The position numbers were made by a program, and so were the translations under genes. DNA of 64,000 bases. Origin: an uncultured Polaribacter sp. GTDB lineage: Bacteria > Bacteroidota > Bacteroidia > Flavobacteriales > Flavobacteriaceae. The notes under the pieces were generated by a model that saw nothing but the letters and a program-made list of their open reading frames with translations, ran no database searches and was not told the DNA's origin. Location: NCBI RefSeq assembly GCF_947503855.1, contig NZ_CANNFF010000005.1:62001-126000 (forward strand), in the 5' to 3' direction. This document shows, in pieces, positions 1-8,948 of the stretch (positions are counted from its first letter, which is position 1; every line of letters starts with the position of its first letter).

Positions 1-102
1 GATGAAATTGGAGTAAAATGCCGTAGATGTGGTCACGACCAGCATTATTGGATAAAGAGTGTATGGAGTATTAAAATTTACATTCTGAGAATAAAAAAAT
101 GA
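1..102 (+). pseudogene. IS1595-family transposase fragment (zinc ribbon only)
   Basis: The reading frame enters from outside the window and stops at 100-102. It contains a CRRCG-x-D-x-HYW segment typical of the N-terminal zinc ribbon of IS1595-family transposases, in which a second CxxC and a conserved TLRSGT stretch normally follow. Neither follows in this frame. Shifting by one base after Trp22 gives EY, a stop, then NLHSEN, which lines up loosely with the expected family sequence and suggests a frameshift plus decay. The DDE catalytic domain is absent downstream. What is seen is a half zinc ribbon and a stop; the family assignment is from memory of the motif. The upstream part is unknown. 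Confidence 0.55.
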
Positions 103-284
103 AGTTATTTTTCTTTTTAAAAAAATTCTTTCTTTAACAAAAGAAATATTTTAAAAAACACCTCTCTTTTTTATCAAATTATTTTTTTGTTAAGACGAAG
201 ATAGTTAAGAGTTATCTTATTGCTAATTAATTATTTGAGTTTCTATATTTTATATTTATTTGTATTTTTAACAAAAAAATAAAT

Positions 285-3200
285 ATGAAACAAAAAAACT
301 TTTTAAAAATTGCTTTATATATGTTGTTTGCTATATCAACAACATTTTCATTAAAAGCTCAAACACTAACTATTGGAGATTTAGCTATAATCGGGGTTAG
401 TGTCGATAATGAAGAATTTCTATTAATTGCTTTAGTAGACATACCTTCAGGAGAATCTGTTTTCTTTACAGATAACGAATGGAATGGTAGTACCGCTTTT
501 AATACAAGTGAAGGTTTCTACGAGTGGGTAACCCCCTCTATTACAGCTGGTACTACTATAACTTTAACAACAACATCATCCTCTTTTGGTGGAACTGTAA
601 CTCAAAGAGCTGGTTCTTTTGCTTTAGGAAATAGTGGAGATGGAGTTTTTATTTATCAAACAACAACAAATGTATATAATACCGGTACATATACAATACT
701 TGGCTTTGCAGGTGAAGATTCAGGTGATTCAGGTTCTTTAACTGGAACTGGCTTAACGGAAGGTACAAATGCAGTTTATTTGGGTGGCGACAATGGTATT
801 TATACTGGAGTTAGAACAACTAATGATAAACCTGGTCACTTAACGAACATTTACAATAGTACAAATTGGACAACTTCTGGAACCGCACAAACATTTGATA
901 CCACTAACTTTGCAATGGCAAGTGCAGGACCTGGTATAACTTTAGGTGCAGTGTCAGGTAACACCTCAGAAGATGGTACTACAGCAACATTTACAATTGT
1001 ATTAAATGCACAACCAACTACAGATGTAGTTTTAAATATTACTAGTGGAGATACTGGAGAAGTTACCTTAAATGAAGCTACATTAACGTTTACAAATGCC
1101 AATTGGGATACTCCACAAACAATTACTGCAACAGGTGTAGATGATGCTTTACAGGATGGAAATATAGAAGTTACTATTACAGTTTCTGTAGATGATGCTA
1201 ATTCTGATGATGCTTATTCTCCAGTTGCAGATGTTACTACTATAATAACAAATGATAATGATGAATTACCTAATTTAGTAATTAATGAAATCTTAGCTGA
1301 TCCAGATGAAACTAATGGTGATACTAATGGAGATGGAACTTTAAGTACTACAGAGGATGAATTTATAGAAATTTATAATGCATCAGGAGGTGAATTGAAT
1401 ATTGGTGGATACGCCATTGAGGATGCTACTGGATTAAGACATACATTTCCTAAAGGAACTATTATACCTACTACAGGAACTATTGTTGTTTTTGGTGGAG
1501 GTACCCCAACAAATATACCTTCACTAACACAAACTGCATCAGCAGGTTTCTTAGGTCTTAATAATGGAGGAGATACAATAACTATAAAAGATGCTAATGG
1601 CACAACTATTACTTCTTACACCTATGCTAGTGAAGGAGGTAATAATATCTCATTAGCAAGAGATCCAGATTTTACAGGTAACTTTGTTACACATGATAAT
1701 GTAACTGGTAATGGAAGTGTTTTATTTTCTCCAGGGAGAAATAATACAAGTAATACAGGTTTTTATAAAACATGGTCTGGAACCACAGATAATAATTGGA
1801 ATACTACAACTAACTGGATAGATAGTAGTAATCCATCTGGAACTTCTGATAATATTTTAATTCCTACTGGTATAACCAATTACCCAACCGTAAGTACTGC
1901 TGTAACTATTAACTCCTTAAATATAGCTTCAGGAGGAACTTTGAAAGCTACAAATACTTTTACCGTAAGTTCAGCTACTTTCAATAGAAATTTTTCTAAT
2001 GGCTCTCAATGGTATTTAATATCATCACCTATTGTTGGGGAAACTTATGATGCAAATTGGGCAACATCCAACTCTATTCCTACAAGCAGCCTAGATACAG
2101 ATAATATTGGTTTGAGTTGGTATGATAATACATCTTCTGATATAGACACAGATAATGAAGGTTCAGATACAGCAACTGGTCATTGGAGATATTTACAAAC
2201 AGACGATAGTAATAATGGAACTTTTGGTAAAGGTAAAGGATATGGAATTATAAGATCTGGTAGTGGTCTAATCTCTTTTACGGGAACAGGGATTTACACT
2301 TCTACACAAACTACAACTATTACTTATGGAACATCCAATCCTAATAATTACAATTTGGTGGGTAATCCTTTCACATCATTTTTAAATTTAGGAAGTTTTT
2401 TTACAAGTAACAATACAGCTAATCTTATTGGTGGAACAGTTTGGTTTTGGAATGGAAGCTCTTATGATGCAAAAATGTCAGGTATTACAGAAGATACTAA
2501 TTTTGAAATTGCACCAGGACAAGGATTCTTTATAGAAGCAGGAACTGCTGCAACGAGTTCAGATAATATAAGTTTCGATATTAGTGGCACAGATCATCAT
2601 AGTACTGAAACATTTCAAAAATCAAGTAAAATAACATCTTCAATCTATCTAAACGTAAATGATGGCATTAATAATAGATATGCCAAAATTTATTATGTAG
2701 ATGGAACTACAAAAGGCTTTGATAATGGTTTTGATGGTAAATTGTTTGGAGGAGTTTCTCATAATTTTGCAATTTACTCCAATCTGTTAAACGATAATAC
2801 TGGGAATAAATACCAAGTACAATCTTTACCAAATACAGGTTATGAAAACATGGTAATTCCTATTGGACTAATTTCAGCAGCGAATTCAGAGATTACTTTT
2901 TCTGCTGAAGTAAATAATTTTCCAAATGGTTTAAAAGTTCAATTAGAAGATAGAGCAACAGGTCAGTTTACAAATTTAAATGAGGCTAATTATACAGTCG
3001 TTTTAAATGAAAAACAAGATGGTTCTGGTAGGTTTTTTCTACATACTTCTCATAAGACGTTGTCTGTAAATTCAGATATATTAACTACAGCAAGTATTTA
3101 TAAAGTTAACAATCAAACTTTAAAAATAAACGGTTTAGAAACTAGTAATGCTTCTATAGCTATATATAACATTTTAGGTAAACAAATTTTAAATAAAAAC

Positions 3201-3314
3201 TTGCAAACTACAAACTCTTTTGAAGTTGCACTACCTAATATGTCTACTGGTGTTTATGTTGTAAAATTATATACAAAAGAGGGGCAACTATCAACCAAAA
3301 TAATGATAGACTAA
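285..3314 (+). CDS. T9SS-secreted lamin-tail-domain protein
   Basis: A 1009-aa exported protein. Residues 1-26 form a Sec signal peptide ending LKAQ. Residues about 217-325 resemble a Calx-beta-like beta-sandwich (TSEDG..ATFTIVLNAQP..DVVLNI, closing in NDND). Residues about 330-455 are a lamin-tail domain (LVINEILADP, DEFIEIYNASGGELNIGGY, HTFPKGTIIPTTGTIVVF). The last ~75 residues (SIYKVNNQTLKINGLE to VVKLYTKEGQLSTKIMID) are a type A T9SS sorting domain, so the protein should cross the outer membrane by type IX secretion and be anchored or released. Such proteins are usually adhesive or surface proteins; no enzymatic motif is visible. The ATG follows an A-rich stretch without a ribosome binding site, as is normal here. 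A small broken gene starts 28 bp downstream and may be cotranscribed. Confidence 0.85.
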   Translation: MKQKNFLKIALYMLFAISTTFSLKAQTLTIGDLAIIGVSVDNEEFLLIALVDIPSGESVFFTDNEWNGSTAFNTSEGFYEWVTPSITAGTTITLTTTSSSFGGTVTQRAGSFALGNSGDGVFIYQTTTNVYNTGTYTILGFAGEDSGDSGSLTGTGLTEGTNAVYLGGDNGIYTGVRTTNDKPGHLTNIYNSTNWTTSGTAQTFDTTNFAMASAGPGITLGAVSGNTSEDGTTATFTIVLNAQPTTDVVLNITSGDTGEVTLNEATLTFTNANWDTPQTITATGVDDALQDGNIEVTITVSVDDANSDDAYSPVADVTTIITNDNDELPNLVINEILADPDETNGDTNGDGTLSTTEDEFIEIYNASGGELNIGGYAIEDATGLRHTFPKGTIIPTTGTIVVFGGGTPTNIPSLTQTASAGFLGLNNGGDTITIKDANGTTITSYTYASEGGNNISLARDPDFTGNFVTHDNVTGNGSVLFSPGRNNTSNTGFYKTWSGTTDNNWNTTTNWIDSSNPSGTSDNILIPTGITNYPTVSTAVTINSLNIASGGTLKATNTFTVSSATFNRNFSNGSQWYLISSPIVGETYDANWATSNSIPTSSLDTDNIGLSWYDNTSSDIDTDNEGSDTATGHWRYLQTDDSNNGTFGKGKGYGIIRSGSGLISFTGTGIYTSTQTTTITYGTSNPNNYNLVGNPFTSFLNLGSFFTSNNTANLIGGTVWFWNGSSYDAKMSGITEDTNFEIAPGQGFFIEAGTAATSSDNISFDISGTDHHSTETFQKSSKITSSIYLNVNDGINNRYAKIYYVDGTTKGFDNGFDGKLFGGVSHNFAIYSNLLNDNTGNKYQVQSLPNTGYENMVIPIGLISAANSEITFSAEVNNFPNGLKVQLEDRATGQFTNLNEANYTVVLNEKQDGSGRFFLHTSHKTLSVNSDILTTASIYKVNNQTLKINGLETSNASIAIYNILGKQILNKNLQTTNSFEVALPNMSTGVYVVKLYTKEGQLSTKIMID

Positions 3315-3341
3315 CTTACACGAATTAAACAATGGCAAAAT

Positions 3342-3508
3342 ATGAACAACAAAGAACAAAATAACGATACTATTTCTCGTAAAGAAGCTATAAAAAAAAT
3401 AGGTAATTACAGTAAATATGTTTCTTTAACAGCATTAGAACTTATCTGATTTTAAATGCACAAGAAGCACAAGCTCAAAGTCCAGAAGCGACTGGAACAG
3501 GATTTTAA
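3342..3508 (+). pseudogene. Frameshifted small exported-peptide gene
   Basis: Starting at the ATG at 3342, the frame reads MNNKEQNNDTISRKEAIKKI, continues through GNYSKYVSLTALELI and stops at 3447-3449. Adding one G inside 'gcattagaac' (about 3437) restores ALGTYLILNAQEAQAQ followed by SPEATGTGF and a stop at 3506-3508, giving 55 residues. The restored product has a Tat-like SRKEAIKK start, a hydrophobic stretch, an AQA cleavage-like site and a short Gly-rich C-terminus ending in Phe. I recall similar small ORFs beside T9SS lamin-tail genes in Flavobacteriaceae, but this is memory and not a search. It is either a real pseudogene or a single-base sequencing error. It sits between the lamin-tail gene and a terminator, 90 bp before the PqqD-HprK gene. 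Confidence 0.6.
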
Positions 3509-3530
3509 ACTAAAATTAATTTTTTTTAAA

Positions 3531-3560
3531 AACGTCTCGAATATTTTCGAGACGTTTTTG
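3531..3560 (+). terminator. Intrinsic terminator after the lamin-tail transcript
   Basis: A perfect 11-bp stem (AACGTCTCGAA, loop TATT, TTCGAGACGTT) is followed by TTTTGTTTT. It closes the lamin-tail plus small-peptide transcript. Confidence 0.9.
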
Positions 3561-3597
3561 TTTTATATAACTATAAAAATAACTACATTTATTTTTT

Positions 3598-4746
3598 ATG
3601 AAAAACAACACATCTTTTTTATATAAACCAGTAGAAGACAAAACAATTACATGGTTTGAAAACAGTAACAAATATCTAGTTTTAGAAAATACAACTGCAG
3701 GTATTTTAAAACGATTAAGTAAAGGTGTTTCTGTTGAAGAAATAGCAAAGGCACTTTCTAAAAAGTTAAATGTTCCTTTAGACAAAACAATCGATTTTAT
3801 TCTAGATTTAGAAAAAAAGATTTACGCTTCTAAATCAACAAAAAAATCATTTTTTTTAAATGATTACAGGGATATAGAAAAACCAACCTACTTTGAATTT
3901 ACCAAGTTTTATAAAATAAATGATATCATATTTAAAGTCGCTTTTTCATCTGAATATGAGTTGTATTTGGTGCACCCGAAATTTGCACATTTAGAAATAG
4001 AAAACTCTGAAAATATAACTCATGAATTTTTGGTTTTTTTAAATAATAAATATGTTTTTTTCTACGTAGATAAAAATTTTATTGGTGCTTGGAGCAATAA
4101 AGATATTCATTATTTTCAAGGGAAATTTTCTATGGAATTAATTCAGAAAATTCATCAAAAAGAAGAACATGAATGGATGGGTGTTTTTCATGCATCTGCA
4201 GTTTCTAATACAGAAAAAACTATTTTATTTTTAGGAGATTCTGGAAATGGCAAAAGCACTTCTTTGGCATTATTACAAGCCAATGGTTTTACTTGTTTAG
4301 CTGATGATTTTGTGCCAATAGCTAATAAAAATATTCATGTATACAGTTTTCCTGCAGCTATTTCTATTAAAAAGAATAGTGTAGAAACGTTACTTCCACT
4401 CTACCCTGAATTACAAAATTCTGCAGAATATCATTTTAAAAGATTAAATAAAATTGTACGTTATTTAAAACCTAACAATACAGATTTTTACAATCATTTA
4501 CCATGTAACGACTTGGTTTTTATAAAATATGAAAAAGAAAGTGACTTACAAGTTCGTCAAATTTCAAAAATAGAAGCTTTTCAAGAACTGGTTCCAGACT
4601 CTTGGCTATCTCCTTTAAAAGAAAATGCTCAGAAGTTTTTAGACTGGTTTCATCAAATAAACTGCTATCAAATTACCTATTCAAACAATACAAAAATGAT
4701 TGATACTGTTTCTAAAATATTTAAAAATAACATAGATAAAAACTGA
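3598..4746 (+). CDS. PqqD-like domain fused to HPr-kinase-like P-loop kinase
   Basis: A 382-aa cytosolic protein. Residues ~8-75 (LVLENTTAGILKRLSKGVSVEEIAKALS..NVPLDKTIDFILDLEKKI) have the PqqD/RiPP-recognition fold pattern. Residues ~190-360 resemble the C-terminal kinase domain of HPr kinase, with Walker A GDSGNGKST at ~214 and the acidic LADDFVPI segment. The canonical HprK N-terminal domain is absent. HprK-like peptide kinases and PqqD-like chaperones are known in ribosomally made peptide systems, so a peptide kinase or carrier role is plausible, but no substrate is proven. It could equally be a metabolic regulator. A near-consensus -7 box (TACATTTA) lies only 7 bp before the ATG, suggesting an almost leaderless mRNA. 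It converges with the mpl-like gene. Confidence 0.7.
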   Translation: MKNNTSFLYKPVEDKTITWFENSNKYLVLENTTAGILKRLSKGVSVEEIAKALSKKLNVPLDKTIDFILDLEKKIYASKSTKKSFFLNDYRDIEKPTYFEFTKFYKINDIIFKVAFSSEYELYLVHPKFAHLEIENSENITHEFLVFLNNKYVFFYVDKNFIGAWSNKDIHYFQGKFSMELIQKIHQKEEHEWMGVFHASAVSNTEKTILFLGDSGNGKSTSLALLQANGFTCLADDFVPIANKNIHVYSFPAAISIKKNSVETLLPLYPELQNSAEYHFKRLNKIVRYLKPNNTDFYNHLPCNDLVFIKYEKESDLQVRQISKIEAFQELVPDSWLSPLKENAQKFLDWFHQINCYQITYSNNTKMIDTVSKIFKNNIDKN

Positions 4747-4766
4747 TTCAATTCAGTCTAAAAAAA

Positions 4767-6119
4767 CTAAATCAAACTCTTAACTTCTTCAAAATCTAAA
4801 CCGCCATAGTTCCCAGAACTCATCAGTAAAATTGCTTTATTTTCTAATTCTAAATTGAATATAAATGTTTTAAATTCTTTAGGATTTGTATAAATTATTA
4901 AATCATCTCTTTCGAAAGCTGTAGCTATTTGCTCTTTTGTAACTTCTTCTAATTGCTTAATTTTTACTGCGTGAGGAGCGTAAAATACAACTGCTTTATC
5001 TGCAAATTCTAAAGCACCTTTATACTCTGCTAAGAACGCTGCATTTAAACTAGAATAGGTATGCAATTCTAAACAAGCAACTACAGTTCTGCTACTATAT
5101 TGTTCTTTTACAGCTTTTGTAGTAGCTGCCACTTTACTTGGAGAATGCGCAAAATCTTTAAAAATAACTGTTGATGAATTTTCAGCAATTTTTTCTAGAC
5201 GCTTACTTGCTCCTTTAAAACTAGCTATTGCTTCGTAAAAATCATCTTCATCAATTCCCATGTGCTGACAAATCCATTTAGCCCCAGCTAAGTTTTGTAA
5301 ATTATGATTTCCAAAAATCTCTAAAGGTAAGTCACCTTCTTCGGTTTCTAAAAAGGTGATTCCGTCTTCTATAAAATGTGCTGGTGTTTGGTATGGGTAT
5401 TTTTTAATATGATTGGTTGATGATTCTACTACCTCTTTCACAATTACATCTTCTTCGTTATAAACCATACTCCCACCATTTACCATAGATTCTGTAAATA
5501 TTCGAAACTGTTCAGTATAATTATCAAAGGTTGGAAAAACGTTAATATGGTCCCAAGCTATACCACTTAACAAAGCTATATTTGGTTTATATAAATGAAA
5601 TTTAGGACGCATATCTATTGGTGAACTTAAGTATTCATCACCTTCTAAAACAATAAATTCGTTATCTTTTGTTAAGTGCACCATCGTTTCAAAACCTTCT
5701 AATTGAGCACCAACCATGTAATCTACTTCTTTTTCATGATAATTTAAAACATGTAAAATCATAGAAGTAATGGTTGTTTTACCATGAGAACCACCAATTA
5801 CAACTCTAGTTTTATCTTTAGATTGTTCGTACAAAAATTCTGGATAAGAATAAATTTTTAAACCTAATTCTTGGGCTTTTAAAAGTTCTACATTATCTTG
5901 TTTTGCATGCATCCCTAAAATAACAACATCTAGATTATGGGTTATTTTTTCTGGAAACCAACCAAATTCGTCAGGTAATAAACCATATTTTTCTAACCTA
6001 GATTTAGAGGGATCGTGTATAGTATCATCACTTCCTGTAACTTGGTATCCTTTTTGGTGTAAAGCGATGGCAAGATTATGCATTGCGCTTCCGCCAATAG
6101 CTATAAAATGAATTTGCAT
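4767..6119 (-). CDS. mpl: Mpl-like murein peptide ligase
   Basis: A 450-aa Mur-ligase family enzyme. The N-terminus IHFIAIGGSAMHNLAIALHQ is the Rossmann-like UDP-MurNAc binding region. GGSHGKTTITSM near residue 109 is the ATP P-loop, and FKDFAHSPSK near 320 marks the C-terminal domain. The length and lack of the MurC-type GAGGIGMS pattern fit Mpl (UDP-MurNAc:L-Ala-gamma-D-Glu-mDap ligase), which recycles cell-wall tripeptide. A separate murC lies at the right end of the window, which argues against this being the primary MurC. It acts in the cytosol. The gene converges with the PqqD-HprK gene and appears to be monocistronic. Confidence 0.8.
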   Translation of the reverse strand: MQIHFIAIGGSAMHNLAIALHQKGYQVTGSDDTIHDPSKSRLEKYGLLPDEFGWFPEKITHNLDVVILGMHAKQDNVELLKAQELGLKIYSYPEFLYEQSKDKTRVVIGGSHGKTTITSMILHVLNYHEKEVDYMVGAQLEGFETMVHLTKDNEFIVLEGDEYLSSPIDMRPKFHLYKPNIALLSGIAWDHINVFPTFDNYTEQFRIFTESMVNGGSMVYNEEDVIVKEVVESSTNHIKKYPYQTPAHFIEDGITFLETEEGDLPLEIFGNHNLQNLAGAKWICQHMGIDEDDFYEAIASFKGASKRLEKIAENSSTVIFKDFAHSPSKVAATTKAVKEQYSSRTVVACLELHTYSSLNAAFLAEYKGALEFADKAVVFYAPHAVKIKQLEEVTKEQIATAFERDDLIIYTNPKEFKTFIFNLELENKAILLMSSGNYGGLDFEEVKSLI

Positions 6120-6552
6120 GTAAAGATTTTTAAAAAGTAAAAATACAAAAGCTCTCTATAATATTAATTATATTTAGCACTAAACTGAACTAAAAGTTTA
6201 TTTTACTATTAAAAATACTAAGTGATTATAATACACTAATAATGCTTTAGGTTTGAGAATTGATTTTAGGGATTTTAAAGCAACCATATGGTATGGATGG
6301 GTTTAGTATTTAAAAAACAAATTCAATTCGCATAGCCTCAGAAATACCAAAAACACCATTTATACCTCTGCGGCCTACTCCAATTTTGAAAGTGATTTTT
6401 CATATATTTTCGTTTATTTTAATATCAAAAAAAACTTAGAAATCAAAAAAATATACCTTAAGAAATTGATGTCTTTTTTATCATCTTTAACTACACCAGA
6501 AAAGAAAAATTTAAAAGACAATTAAAAAAGCAGTCGTCGTTTAATTATATAA
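6120..6552. other. Gene-free gap with possible gene relics
   Basis: This 433-bp gap carries no intact gene. On the minus strand, 6396 down to 6310 reads KITFKIGVGRRGINGVFGIS then EAMRIEFVF and a stop, preceded directly by a stop codon. The alternating pattern ending in Phe looks like the last strand of an outer-membrane barrel. On the plus strand 6469-6525 reads MSFLSSLTTPEKKNLKDN and stops. Both may be remnants of decayed genes, but neither is long enough to prove. Confidence 0.25.
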
Positions 6553-7587
6553 TTATTTGTATTCTTTTATCACGACTCTTTTAGGGGTATCTTTTCCGTT
6601 TATAATACTTGTTGTTCCCTTTGCAACAGCTTGTATAGTTTGTGTAATTACAGTCATGTTTAAGGTTTCTGATTCGTCTGTAAGTTTATGATAATCTGGA
6701 TCCACATCAATAGGGGTTGTAGAAAATGTATGGGAAGGCACACCCAATCTTGCTAAAGAAGCATTGTCTGACCTAAAAAATAAATTGTATTTTTTATAAG
6801 GATCTGGAAATAGCTGATAACCTGTACCTTCTAAATTATTCTGAATAATTTTACCAAAATCGCTTCTTTCAAAACCTGTTAACCAGGCAGTATTGGGCCC
6901 AAAACTTGGTACTTTACCAATCATTTCTAAATTAATGCCAGCCACAAATTTGCTAGCATCTATCCCTTTACCAAAATGTGTAGATCCAATTAAGCCCATT
7001 TCTTCTGCAGTAAAAGCAGCAAAAACAATAGTTCTTTCATTACCCATTTCTTTAAAATATTTTGCCAGTACCAAAACAGCGGCTACACCAGAAGCATCAT
7101 CATTGGCTCCATTATAAATCAAATCTCCTTCTCCACGCTTTTTCTTCCCTAAATGGTCATAATGTGCAGAAACTATCACATATTCGTCTTTTTTACTTTT
7201 CCCTTCTAAAACCCCAATAATATTACTTGATGTAATATTTTCTTTGGTTCTTCTATTTTCAAAATCAAAAGTTTGCCTGTAAGATTGTAAATTCCCAAAG
7301 GTTTTTAAATCTAGTTTTTCAAACTCATTTTCTATATATTTTGCCGCTTTTTCAATACCTTCTGTACCTGCTTTTCTTCCTTCCATTTCATCAGAAGCCA
7401 ACGTGTATAAATGCTTTTTTACAAGTGTGGAGTCTATAAAAAAAGCCTTTACAGCTTTACTTTTAGTGCTACTATTTACTATAGGTTTACCATCTATACC
7501 AACTTTAGCTGTTTGCACAACTTTACAACTATACATATTAAAAATAAATACGAAAACAAATACAATACTTTTAACTAATTTGGTCAT
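6553..7587 (-). CDS. M28-family zinc aminopeptidase, lipoprotein
   Basis: A 344-aa envelope peptidase. The N-terminal hydrophobic segment ends MYSC, a plausible type II signal with the lipidated Cys at residue 21. The M28 fold is clear: AHYDHLG (first zinc His), NGANDDASGVAA (bridging Asp), FTAEEMGLIGS (catalytic Glu and zinc Glu), and a C-terminal HTFSTTPIDVDPDYHKLTDE that supplies the last His. It probably removes N-terminal residues from peptides in the periplasm or at the cell surface. The start at 7587 fits the signal peptide. It is divergent from kdsA. A second, larger M28 enzyme with a PA domain is found at 21402-22832. Confidence 0.85.
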   Translation of the reverse strand: MTKLVKSIVFVFVFIFNMYSCKVVQTAKVGIDGKPIVNSSTKSKAVKAFFIDSTLVKKHLYTLASDEMEGRKAGTEGIEKAAKYIENEFEKLDLKTFGNLQSYRQTFDFENRRTKENITSSNIIGVLEGKSKKDEYVIVSAHYDHLGKKKRGEGDLIYNGANDDASGVAAVLVLAKYFKEMGNERTIVFAAFTAEEMGLIGSTHFGKGIDASKFVAGINLEMIGKVPSFGPNTAWLTGFERSDFGKIIQNNLEGTGYQLFPDPYKKYNLFFRSDNASLARLGVPSHTFSTTPIDVDPDYHKLTDESETLNMTVITQTIQAVAKGTTSIINGKDTPKRVVIKEYK

Positions 7588-7719
7588 AATCTGATAAAAA
7601 TTTAAGCTATAAATATAGCGAATTAAAATAAGAATCTAAAAGAAGAATAGATTTTAAACAGTCATCATTACTTCATTATGACTTCAAAAAAAACAAAGCT
7701 AAAAACATATATTTTTATG

Positions 7720-7727
7720 TATTTTTG
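7720..7727 (+). promoter_or_regulatory. kdsA promoter -7 box
   Basis: TATTTTTG matches the Bacteroidota -7 consensus TAnnTTTG exactly. No good TTG is seen at -33. Its last three bases form an in-frame TTG that could be mistaken for the kdsA start codon. The real start is the ATG at 7743, about 12 nt after the expected transcription start. Confidence 0.7.
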
Positions 7728-7742
7728 ATAAAAATTTTACAG

Positions 7743-8561
7743 ATGATTTTATCAGAAATACCAAACATAAAACACACCACCTCTAATAACTTTTTCTTGT
7801 TAGCAGGCCCTTGTGCTATCGAAGGCGAAGAAATGGCTTTAAGAATTGCAGAAAAAGTAATCTCTATTACAGATAAATTAGAAATTCCTTATATTTTTAA
7901 AGGAAGTTTTAAAAAAGCCAACAGAAGTAGAATAGATAGCTTTACAGGTATTGGAGACGAAAAAGCATTGAAAATTTTACGTAAAGTTTCCGAAACTTTT
8001 AACGTACCTACTGTTACAGATATTCATGAAGTTTCAGACGCTGCAAAAGCAGCACAGTATGTAGATGTGTTGCAAATTCCAGCATTTTTGGTTCGACAAA
8101 CAGATTTGGTTGTGGCCGCTGCAAAAACAGGCAAAGTTGTCAACTTAAAAAAAGGGCAGTTTATGAGCCCTGCTGCCATGAAACACGCAGTACAAAAAGT
8201 AAAAGATGCTGGTTCTAATAAAGCATGGATTACAGATAGAGGTACTATGTTTGGGTATCAAGACATGATTGTAGATTTTAGAGGAATACCAGAAATGCGC
8301 GATTTTGCACCTACTGTTTTAGACGTTACACACTCTTTACAACAACCTAACCAAACTGCTGGTGTTACTGGCGGTAGGCCAGAAATGATAGAAACCATTG
8401 CTAGAGCTGGTGTTGTAAATAATGTAGATGGTTTATTTATAGAAACACATTTTGATCCTGCAAACGCAAAGTCAGATGGTGCTAATATGTTGCATTTAGA
8501 CAACTTAGAAAACCTACTAACTAATTTAGTTACCATCAGAAAAACAATCAATAATTTATAA
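7743..8561 (+). CDS. kdsA: 3-deoxy-8-phosphooctulonate synthase
   Basis: A 272-aa enzyme that condenses phosphoenolpyruvate with arabinose 5-phosphate to give KDO-8-P, the precursor of the lipopolysaccharide inner-core sugar. Family signatures are LLAGPCAIEG near the start, IFKGSFKKANRSR (substrate-binding Lys residues), PTVTDIHE, LQIPAFLVRQTDL, VNLKKGQFMSPAAM and WITDRGTMFGY. The length fits KdsA (~280 aa). I place the start at 7743 because the possible upstream TTG at 7725 is inside the -7 promoter box. It is cytosolic and monocistronic as far as can be seen. Confidence 0.93.
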   Translation: MILSEIPNIKHTTSNNFFLLAGPCAIEGEEMALRIAEKVISITDKLEIPYIFKGSFKKANRSRIDSFTGIGDEKALKILRKVSETFNVPTVTDIHEVSDAAKAAQYVDVLQIPAFLVRQTDLVVAAAKTGKVVNLKKGQFMSPAAMKHAVQKVKDAGSNKAWITDRGTMFGYQDMIVDFRGIPEMRDFAPTVLDVTHSLQQPNQTAGVTGGRPEMIETIARAGVVNNVDGLFIETHFDPANAKSDGANMLHLDNLENLLTNLVTIRKTINNL

Positions 8562-8948
8562 TATGTTTTATTTTTTTTTCGTTTTAAATCGCTTTAGCTA
8601 CTCATTTTTTTCCAAAAAAGATAAAAGGTGTGTGTAAATAATATACATAACCTTTTAAAATATTTTGTATGTAAAAAATTATACTTTTTTTTATTTTCTT
8701 AAATTAAATAGTCATTATATTATATAGTTGAGCAAATAGCCAAAAAGGTCTATCATTTAAGTAATAAAAAGGAATTTTCCTTTTGATTTGTAAATCAACT
8801 TCTTGAATAGTGCTTTTTATGAAAATTTGCAAATGCATCTAAATAGAATTAGATAGTTTTGGCTGTTTTAAAAAGTATGCTTCTCCACAGAGTATATGAA
8901 TAAAAAAAGGTAAAGGTAATTTTGTATCTTTACGAAAGTTAAAAAAAT
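8562..8948. other. Gene-free gap between kdsA and the 190-aa membrane protein
   Basis: The gap is AT-rich with no convincing ORF. At 8767-8784 there is a perfect palindrome (AAAAGGAATTTTCCTTTT) with an almost zero-size loop, 200 bp beyond kdsA, which could be a weak terminator on either strand. Near the right end lies the promoter of the next gene. I see no RNA gene. Confidence 0.4.
8918..8925 (+). promoter_or_regulatory. -7 box of the 190-aa membrane protein gene
   Basis: TAATTTTG is an exact TAnnTTTG match 24 bp before the ATG at 8949. No TTG is found at the expected -33 position. Confidence 0.6.
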
